Made by a program: the position numbers and the translations under genes
Notes under the pieces: model-generated
What the model was told of the DNA's origin: nothing
What the model saw: only the letters and a program-made list of their open reading frames with translations
The model's database searches: none
NCBI GenBank assembly: GCA_013115135.1
Contig: JABANP010000108.1
Coordinates: 1-64,000 of the forward strand
DNA length: 64,000 nt
Direction: 5' to 3'
Source of the DNA: Perkinsus olseni
Taxonomy: Eukaryota > Perkinsozoa > Perkinsida > Perkinsidae
Part shown: one piece after another, positions 57,692 through 64,000 of the stretch
Position numbering within the stretch: the stretch's first letter is position 1
Layout: each line of letters starts with the position of its first letter

Positions 57692-58254
57692 ACGAGGATA
57701 AGTAAGATCTTAAGTTCGAACTTAGCGTAATCTTGAGATATAGTCGACGACATAACATAGATGACGGGCGCGTATCTGAACCCCCCGCGCTACACAGAGA
57801 TCATGTCGATTTGACATTGTCAAACCTTCGATCGAGAACGCGGGAGTCAGTAGAATGCGGTAGATTCGCATTCCAGGGGAGCCGCGCTCACGCGACCTTG
57901 AAACAGTGGGTATAGTCGTGGGAAGTGAACGAGTCGTGGGAGATGTCACTGCCCAGAAAGTTGACGGCGGTTCTGGTATTTGGCAATACCGGCCTGCGTG
58001 CCGTAGGAGTTGTATATGGTCCCCACAGTAGAATCCTGCCCTTTCCAGGGGTGCCCTCGCGGATACGAGGCAGCGTCACGCTGCCAGCGTGAGATACCCT
58101 CAAACTATAACCCATAATGAAGGTGGTTTGGATGTGGGGATCTGAATCTCATGAATGTTAAGGTCCATAAGCATTGGTATATGAGTGTTGAAGCTCATCC
58201 TCCCAGTGACTGGGACCCAGTCGTCATGTCTCAGAGCGTGAACCGCCTATGGAG
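57692..58254. other. Junction between cassette copies, no gene seen
   Basis: Both strands carry only short overlapping ORFs without domains. cgggagatgtcactg near 57940 resembles cgtgggagatgccactg near 51950, so the cassette homology may extend slightly to the left of 52195. Confidence 0.5.
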
Positions 58255-58706
58255 CCTCTGGGATAGAGACTGTTGGCGGCGTGTCACTGTGGCAGGCCGC
58301 CCTTCCTAGCCGGACTTGAGGCCGTGCACTGCACGCGCGTTGAACATTGTGTCCCGGACGGAGGCGCTGACAAGAGCTGGGCTTCCATCGTTCTCACACC
58401 CTGAAACCAGGTTCGCGATCCGTATGCAGCTGGATCATCAAGCTGCATATGAAGACCCGGACCTCACTCAGGGGAAGAGATTTGGGCTTCAAAAACCTGG
58501 CAACTTCAGTCAGGACGTGACTGCCAGTTACCTGAGGCTCAGGTCCTGAGTGACGTTGAGCACAAGATGAGGAGTTGTGACGCTCCTAGTGTTCCGGATC
58601 GACTCTGCGTACACGGATGTTGGGGACAGCTCAGGCCGGAAATTGTTCAACACGACATAAGATGTATAAAGGATTCTAGTTCTTCTCCTAAGAAGAATCT
58701 CCTTGT

Positions 58707-58752
58707 GTCTGCGTACGCTAGCAGTGCTAGTGCTAGTCTAGTACGCAGACGC
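58707..58752. other. Hairpin GTCTGCGTAC / GTACGCAGAC
   Basis: Ten-base perfect arms (58708-58717 and 58742-58751) enclose repeated gctag words. Confidence 0.85.
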
Positions 58753-59122
58753 ATAGAAATTGAGGGTATAGCGTCACGCACAGAGTCTAGCTTTTGAGCG
58801 CCCTTTCTTGGCCTCATCTGGCCTGATTGGCAAGCATTGGAAATTTTTATCACAATAAAGAGCCTTCTACTTCAACTCTCCGATTCTGGAGTGTAAGTAC
58901 GTTTGCTGGTCCCAGATAGTGTCTAAGACACAGTGTCACTGTGTCTTTATGGGGCAGGGGAAGGGTGGAGGGGCGCGATATGTGTTTACAGAAACACGTA
59001 GAACCACTCGCGCCATGATCGATTTCAATCGGCGATGATTAATCAGAGCCGCGAATCGACGAGACTCTCGCCTGTATTGGCGCCGTGTTGATGACGCGTC
59101 AGTATCACTCTTCTGTATCAAC

Positions 59123-59338
59123 ATGAAGTCCCTCCTTGTTCTCACGATCCTTCTCATCGTCTCTACCACCGCTGTTGTTAGAAACGATGGATTCTTGAAG
59201 CCCAACGATGTCGACAAGTTCAACAGCAAGTTGAAGCACACCGCTCAAATTGACGCCCTGAAGGACCACTACAAGTCCGACGACTTTCATGGCGGCCCCA
59301 GCGGTGACGGCGGCTACGCCGGTGGTGGTGGCTTCTAG
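59123..59338 (+). CDS. Small secreted protein, GGF family member 4
   Basis: A 71-residue protein has a signal peptide (MKSLLVLTILLIVSTTAVVR), ND, then a spacer with VDKFNSKLKH and DHYKSDD, and a Gly-rich end (GGPSGDGGYAGGGGF). It corresponds to member 3 in the first cassette but lacks the Cys motif and the 200-bp insert, so it is a simplified intact version. Upstream sequence is shared with member 3. Expected to be secreted. Confidence 0.75.
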   Translation: MKSLLVLTILLIVSTTAVVRNDGFLKPNDVDKFNSKLKHTAQIDALKDHYKSDDFHGGPSGDGGYAGGGGF

Positions 59339-59607
59339 GGCCGGTGTGAAGGAGTGCACTATTCTTCCTGAACGGAAAATCTCGTACGGCAACAGTCGAG
59401 TAGTCGATATTCTCCCCAAGTGAACGATTATTTATCCCTTGAAGGGATTCCTTTCACGAGCACATGAGTTTAGTCGTCAACCGATAGTGGCAGGCTCAGT
59501 AGTACGATCGTCAGCCTGCTCTGTACTACTCTTTCAGTAAGGGTTCGTCTTTAGTCGGCAACTAGCCATTGCCGTTTTTCGGTACCCGGCAGGTACTGCT
59601 TTGATTC

Positions 59608-59800
59608 TGTTGCCATCATTGCTGTGATGTCTATGCCTTGAGTACTGTACAATGTACTCCGTATTGCTGTGGTTGTATAGGTTGCCAAGTTTGAACTATT
59701 CCACCATAGCTATTTTGCTGCGGTGTACACAAGTACAATTCTGCCTCTCGGCTTACTCTGTGCTGTTGTGTTAAGCACAGTACCAATGGCAAGTGTAACA
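59608..59800 (+). repeat. Solo LTR of the second retroelement family
   Basis: It is almost identical to 13100-13291, with TG...ACA ends. No internal element sequence follows. No clear target-site duplication is visible (gattc before, gctag after). It is absent from the first cassette copy. Confidence 0.85.
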
Positions 59801-59904
59801 GCTAGTACCCGCTCATTTTCCAACATCATCTTCATTCGCCGTAGTTCAAGTGCGCTCAGTTGAGCTGAGCGCGAACTGAGTGCTACTCCCCCTTGAACTT
59901 AGCT

Positions 59905-59931
59905 GAACCCGAACTGATTCAGTTCGGGTTC
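59905..59931. other. Perfect 13-bp palindrome with one-base spacer
   Basis: GAACCCGAACTGA, T, TCAGTTCGGGTTC. A second one, GCGCTCAG-ttga-GCTGAGCGC-like, lies about 50 bp upstream. Confidence 0.95.
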
Positions 59932-60141
59932 TGACTCTAGGCTGTGCGGCTGGTACAGTTCCACAGGTGTGCAGTGTAACGTTCACTTGACGAAAAGGTA
60001 CCCAGTTCCTGGGGGTGCTGTTAGAGGAATGCCTTATTGTTGTCTATCTCCCAATCTCAGTGTGCATGCGTGTACCCTTTTAGCTATGGTAACACTGGTT
60101 CATTGTTGTGCGATCAGTTTTGATGAGATTGGTATAGTCAG

Positions 60142-60245
60142 TCCGTAGCCATCTTGGCTCAAGTTCTGCTATGGTTGGGTTCAGTCAATGTCTGACAACC
60201 CTCAAGGGAGCGGAACACCTGCCGTTAATATGGCGACAGCGATTT
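60142..60245 (+). ncRNA. Candidate spliced-leader RNA gene
   Basis: Bases 60142-60163 read T, CCGTAGCCATCTTGGCTCAA, G. The published dinoflagellate/Perkinsozoa leader consensus differs only by T instead of C at position 12. The exon runs into GTTCTG, so a GT donor overlaps its last G. Downstream, GGGTTCAG and CTGACAACCC can pair as a stem, as expected of the intron part of an SL RNA. A TATA-like ggtata lies about 12 bp upstream. The 3' end is a guess. The alternative is a relict leader carried by a retroposed mRNA, but no coding sequence follows. The molecule would donate the 5' leader in trans-splicing of mRNAs. Confidence 0.65.
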
Positions 60246-60419
60246 TGGTTCTCAAATGCTGCTCGAACAGTGAAGGTGTAGAAAGCGATTATTGCAGCAT
60301 TATTACAGCGATATTACAATATAATAAAAGCAATATTGCATTATCATCGCAGGATGTATAAATTATACAGTATAATCCCTCGCGTCTCACGATCAAACAC
60401 TTGCAGCCGAGCTGGCTGA

Positions 60420-60560
60420 ATCAACACTTACGGCATTCCTTCGCGCAGTAACTCCCGCACATCAACGTGTTTAGAGTACGAGGGTCTCTCAGAGGCATCC
60501 TGGCCCTGGTTTGAGCTAATCAAGGCGGTAATGAAGGCGATGCGCATTGGCAGTGCGACG
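60420..60560 (-). pseudogene. Cys-rich secreted family relic (copy 2, locus a)
   Basis: The leader MRIAFITALISSNQGQDASE is followed in another frame by CGSYCAKECRKC and a stop. One frameshift and a truncated Cys domain. Counterpart of 53750-53900. Confidence 0.5.
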
Positions 60561-60659
60561 ACGTCAAATGAACTGTTCGAATCCGGAAGTGGAAACGACA
60601 GAGCCGTTTTCACAGAGGGCTTCCATCAATAGCTTCCACGGGACGCCAGCTTGTCACGT

Positions 60660-60800
60660 GCATGTTGGCTGATAACACTCCCTCGCTTAGTAGTTAGCGC
60701 AGACTGTCAGTCAAAGCAGGGGGGCTCTGAGACCTGCTGACCGCGAGACGGGAAGGAACAGGCGATGAAAGAGAGGAAGATAAGAAAGGCGATAAGCACT
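60660..60800 (-). pseudogene. Cys-rich secreted family relic (copy 2, locus b)
   Basis: The leader VLIAFLIFLSFIACSFPSRG is present without an ATG (ACG instead). It is followed by SEPPCFD and a stop; ARECYQPTC remains in another frame. Counterpart of 54481-54680, more decayed. Confidence 0.55.
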
Positions 60801-61294
60801 TTGCGCGTCAGAGTTACTTGCCTGCACACCAGAAGTATGCTGAGTATCTTGGCCTATGATTGGATTCGGCATTTTGCCTCACGTGAATTAACGGAGCCGC
60901 TCAACTTCACTCAGCTGGGGTGCCAATCTTAGCACATAAATAAGGTTTCACTACCCCGGTAAGACTAACGCAAGTGCCGAGTGTCAATATGACGATGACG
61001 GTATAGAAAAAAAGCGTCGAAAAATAGATAGCAGCATCTCGTACTTCCGACGACTGAAATGCCCACAACCCGAGGATATGCAGAGCCAAATCGAAAACTA
61101 ATCACAACTTAGCAGCTCGCCTCTGGCGGGGTTCCCGACCGATGCTGAGGAGTCCGGACGGACAGCATCAAACGTCACTTGTGTTTCACCTCCGATACGG
61201 AAATAGACGATTAATGAAAAGAACAGAAATGTACCTCGAGTGACGGACGTTGCGACGAACGTGAGAAAAAAAAGGGCGGCGAAAGTAATGATAC

Positions 61295-61486
61295 CTAAGG
61301 TCCGGTGCAGATGCAGTTGCATTCGGTAATGCTGGTTTTGCACTGGCATTTAGGGTCGCACTCCTTCTCGCAGTAATCGCCGCAAAAAAAATCACCATCC
61401 AAGCCACGGAGGCTCGCGGAGCTATCCTCGGCGTGGGCCGAGAAAAAAGAGATGATGACGCATAAAGTGGCGATCGCGAAGCGCAT
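61295..61486 (-). CDS. Small Cys-rich secreted protein (copy 2, locus c)
   Basis: A 63-residue protein has a signal peptide (MRFAIATLCVIISFFSAHA), the spacer EDSSASLRGLDG and eight cysteines with the same spacing as the gene at 55170 (CGDYCEKECDPKCQC ...). It ends CTGP. Divergence from its partner is concentrated between cysteines. It lies head to head with the AP2 gene at 62067, so the ~580 bp between them may hold a shared regulatory region. Secreted; function unknown. Confidence 0.78.
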   Translation of the reverse strand: MRFAIATLCVIISFFSAHAEDSSASLRGLDGDFFCGDYCEKECDPKCQCKTSITECNCICTGP

Positions 61487-62066
61487 TGCGGGCGATTATT
61501 AACTGAATAACTGGGAAGAGGGAGAGATGCTAAGAACGACGTTCCTCGACAGCGTTCTGAGGCCACCTCCAGCGGGAGGGGCTCAGTAGACCGCCACCTC
61601 TCATAAGCTTCTGGAGCGCTTCCAGCATCGAATTCAATGCGTAACAGGCGATCCTGAGAGCGGTCATTGAAGCTTACGAGAGCTCCATTACACATCATAA
61701 GCAACATGGACTCCCGTTCATCGCCTCTGTCACGCTCGCGTGCGTACGCGCACAACCCCCAAGTTGGCCGCCCTTATGATCGATTATTGTTTCGTGATGA
61801 TACCTTTGTCTTGGATTAGTAACACGGACTTAGCGTGGTCCTGGCATTCTCAAGGGACTTGCTGAGATGTCTAGAGGGTTAAGCCACTTCGTTCTCACCG
61901 AACAACTCCGCGGAACCGGCGGGTTCGACGCGTAAATCGATCAGAATGGCGTGCGCGTTTGACGAATTTTCGAGTTTCAAGGAGGTTGGTACGAAGGCGA
62001 AATGGCATGAACGTGACTCCATTCGACGGTGTGCGTTGCAGGCTTTGAATTTATTTATCACAACCA

Positions 62067-63188
62067 ATGACCGAGCGCGTTGATGGTGGCCATGGCCTTG
62101 GCACGGTGGTTGTTTTAGACCTCCCTTTTGAGTCGTATAGTAAAGGAGAGGAACAGCACCAACAACAGCAACATGGGCCATATCAACAACAGCCATCATC
62201 ATCGTCACAACCACAATCGCCTCTGTGCGCCTCTTCTTCGTCTTCTTCTTCGGCTTCTACCACCACCAGCTTAACAGAGGAGGACCCGTCTTTGCAGACT
62301 ACCACTACTACTACGGCCACTAGTTTGGGATACGATCTCAACGTTCATCAAGCGCTTGAGTCCTTAACGCGCATTTTGTCATCGGAAATCGTCACCAGCG
62401 GCAGTAGCGGCCAGCAGCCTCCTCCTCCTAAGCGGCATCGAGTGTTAGGGAACGCATCGTCAATGAACGGCTCCAACGGACTGCCTTGCCCGTCGCCACC
62501 GCCCGCTTTGCAACCCGGCATGGGTGGTCAGCTCGCGTTCCCGGTTTTGACAGGTTCCAGTGAACCTCATATCACTTGGAATCCTCCCTCAGCGAGTGCG
62601 GCTTCTGTGTGTTATGATGGTCTGATCGAGCAGTCGGTTGCGACGCCTCCCACTGGTCCGGCCCTTAATAACGTTTCTGACACTCAGACTGGCTGCTTGG
62701 GAGCTTTGTTGGAAGAGCTTGCGAGACCTCTGAGGTCGCCTGCAGTGGAGAACGTCCACAACATGGTCTCTGTGAACTCCACTCGCAAGAAGGATTACTC
62801 GGCCCCTCCCGGGGTTTGGAAGAATTCTGGTGGTTACATATCGACCGTGTACATCAACAAGCGTCGAGTTTACGGTCCCCTCAGACAAACGCTCGAGGAA
62901 TCTGTAAGAGACCGTGAACAGATGTTACTGGCGAAGGAGAGAGGTGCCAGTGAGGATGAGATCAGAGATCTCGTTATTACGATGAAGAGGCTGCATCCAA
63001 GTCCGTCTCCTGTTAGAAGGCCAAACTCTAAACGGGCTCGCAGTGCTTCTACTACTGCCACCGCTGCCGCAAAGGCGGTAGCGGAGTACGGCGTGGACGG
63101 ATTGGTCGCGAGTTACGAAATGGATGGTAGGGCTCATCCGCCAATGAGCGCAGCTGAGTGTCTCATCCCGTTCGCCCTCCAACGGTAG
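62067..63188 (+). CDS. AP2-domain protein, probable transcription regulator
   Basis: A single open frame of 373 codons. Residues ~25-90 are Gln/Ser/Thr-rich low complexity (QQQQHGPYQQQPSSSSQPQ). A middle part has GGQLAFPVLTGSSEPHITW. Residues ~240-300 carry an AP2/ERF-like fold signature: NSGGYISTVYINKRRVYGPL for the three strands, then TLEESVRDREQMLLAKERGA for the helix. A basic stretch (PVRRPNSKRARS) follows and could be a nuclear signal. AP2 proteins bind DNA and are the main regulator family in apicomplexan relatives. The 5' flank and start are conserved in the broken copy at 55998. Role and targets are unknown. Confidence 0.78.
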   Translation: MTERVDGGHGLGTVVVLDLPFESYSKGEEQHQQQQHGPYQQQPSSSSQPQSPLCASSSSSSSASTTTSLTEEDPSLQTTTTTTATSLGYDLNVHQALESLTRILSSEIVTSGSSGQQPPPPKRHRVLGNASSMNGSNGLPCPSPPPALQPGMGGQLAFPVLTGSSEPHITWNPPSASAASVCYDGLIEQSVATPPTGPALNNVSDTQTGCLGALLEELARPLRSPAVENVHNMVSVNSTRKKDYSAPPGVWKNSGGYISTVYINKRRVYGPLRQTLEESVRDREQMLLAKERGASEDEIRDLVITMKRLHPSPSPVRRPNSKRARSASTTATAAAKAVAEYGVDGLVASYEMDGRAHPPMSAAECLIPFALQR

Positions 63189-64000
63189 TCGGCAAAAATT
63201 CCACCGTGCGTGGAGTTCATCTCAAGCACAGTGGTTACACAGGCTACAGGTCGTGTTGGCTCATCATTATCATCATCATCATCGCAGCTGCTTTTCACCA
63301 CTGATGCGTCTAATGATTCTCTAAGTGGTAGCCGCTGTATTGGTATTGTACTTATTTCACTTTTTTCTTGTCGAAAATTTCCCCCTTATCCACCTTAACT
63401 GTGCCAAAGATTCGTTGCACTAGGCGGCCAAACTGTGACCATCTTTTGAACTAGTGCTACTTCTCGCGTCTATTACAAATTTTCAGTCCTGTTCGGGTGA
63501 GTATGAGAATGCCCTAGCATTGTGTGGGTAAAACCCAAATCCAGCTCCCCCCATGTGGTTCGGCAAGGATTTGTACGAAACTCGCCAATCCACGAGAAGC
63601 ACTATGAAACTCTGTTCTGTTATCATTACTATTATTAATACTACTACTGTTATTATAGGTTACGGGCGGCGACTTATGGCGAGTGCATTGTTGTTGGTGC
63701 TGAGCCATTAGTGTCATATTGATCGAACATTTTCAATGCTGGTGGTGATGGTCGTGGTGGTGGTTGTTGTTGTTAGCGATGTATTGTAGTAGCTGTCGTT
63801 GAAGTCGTAAGAATGCTTCTTCTGTGCCATTATGATTTCCCTTTTCTGATGCGGTTGATACTGAGCGGTTGATGTCTATGTTCGACTCACTTCAACTGCG
63901 TTTATAAGATGCAAAAGCTCTGAGTGTTGTGTTATCAATAACGGTGTCAAAATCGGTAGGCGCAGTGCTCTGTCACCGAGTAAAGGGCGGTAGAATTCTC
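63189..64000. other. 3' flank of the AP2 gene, no gene seen
   Basis: Microsatellite-like runs occur at about 63262-63290 (atc/cat triplets) and 63740-63775 (ggtggt/ttg triplets). A 67-codon minus frame (63717-63514) has no support. Confidence 0.6.

Larger units (their letters stand above)
58255..63140. repeat. Duplicated ~6-kb cassette, copy 2
   Basis: This is the direct copy of 52195-57640. It contains additions absent from copy 1: an inverted insertion at 58424-58448, the solo LTR at 59608-59800, and a segment of about 0.6 kb with the SL RNA candidate. Confidence 0.9.

Noticed and set aside
60230..60262. gcgattttggttctcaa as a second leader copy downstream of the SL candidate
   Set aside because: The match to the leader is partial and lacks CCGTAG. 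It could be an Sm-like site but was not called.

Overview
The window reads as nuclear DNA of a Perkinsus-type alveolate (Perkinsozoa). Three observations support this. At 60142-60163 there is a match (one substitution) to the dinoflagellate/Perkinsozoa spliced-leader consensus. The genes have many short GT-AG introns. The gene content includes a WDR90/POC16-like centriole protein, an AP2-domain protein and families of very small secreted proteins. The species is not resolved.

Layout. 1-8900 is a Ty3/gypsy-order LTR retrotransposon with TG...CA LTRs of about 372 bp at both ends. Its gag is interrupted by a ~2.2 kb fold-back element, and gag-pol is broken by several frameshifts. 8.9-13 kb is gene-poor and rich in palindromes, and carries two genes of a secreted family with Gly-rich C-termini (called GGF here). 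13.1-14.7 kb is a decayed second LTR element; a solo copy of its LTR lies at 59.6 kb. 15.2-37.6 kb (minus strand) is dominated by a WDR90/POC16-like gene. The complete copy runs from 37636 down to 25233. A tandem duplication of ~7.4-7.8 kb has produced a second, 5'-truncated copy (21966-15992) that lacks the CFA20 domain. Between the copies lie a reverse-transcriptase relic with YIDD and a GGF relic split by a ~0.8 kb element.

37.8-40.3 kb holds a degenerate tandem family. Further on are a two-exon small secreted gene (41113-40625), another small secreted gene (45138-44852), a seven-exon unknown gene that closes exactly in frame (46584-48095), and a coiled-coil protein gene (48.6-51.2 kb). 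From 52.2 to 63.2 kb a ~6 kb cassette is duplicated in tandem. Each copy holds one GGF gene (+), three Cys-rich secreted loci (-) and one AP2-domain gene (+). In the first copy GGF and AP2 are broken; in the second both are intact. The SL RNA candidate lies inside the second copy.

A recurring theme is hairpin structure: near-loopless perfect palindromes are common, and some differ between recent duplicates in a way that looks like inverted templated insertion. The WDR90-like protein fits a flagellated zoospore stage. The secreted families and the AP2 protein form a plausible lineage-specific secreted/regulatory module, but their functions are not known from sequence.
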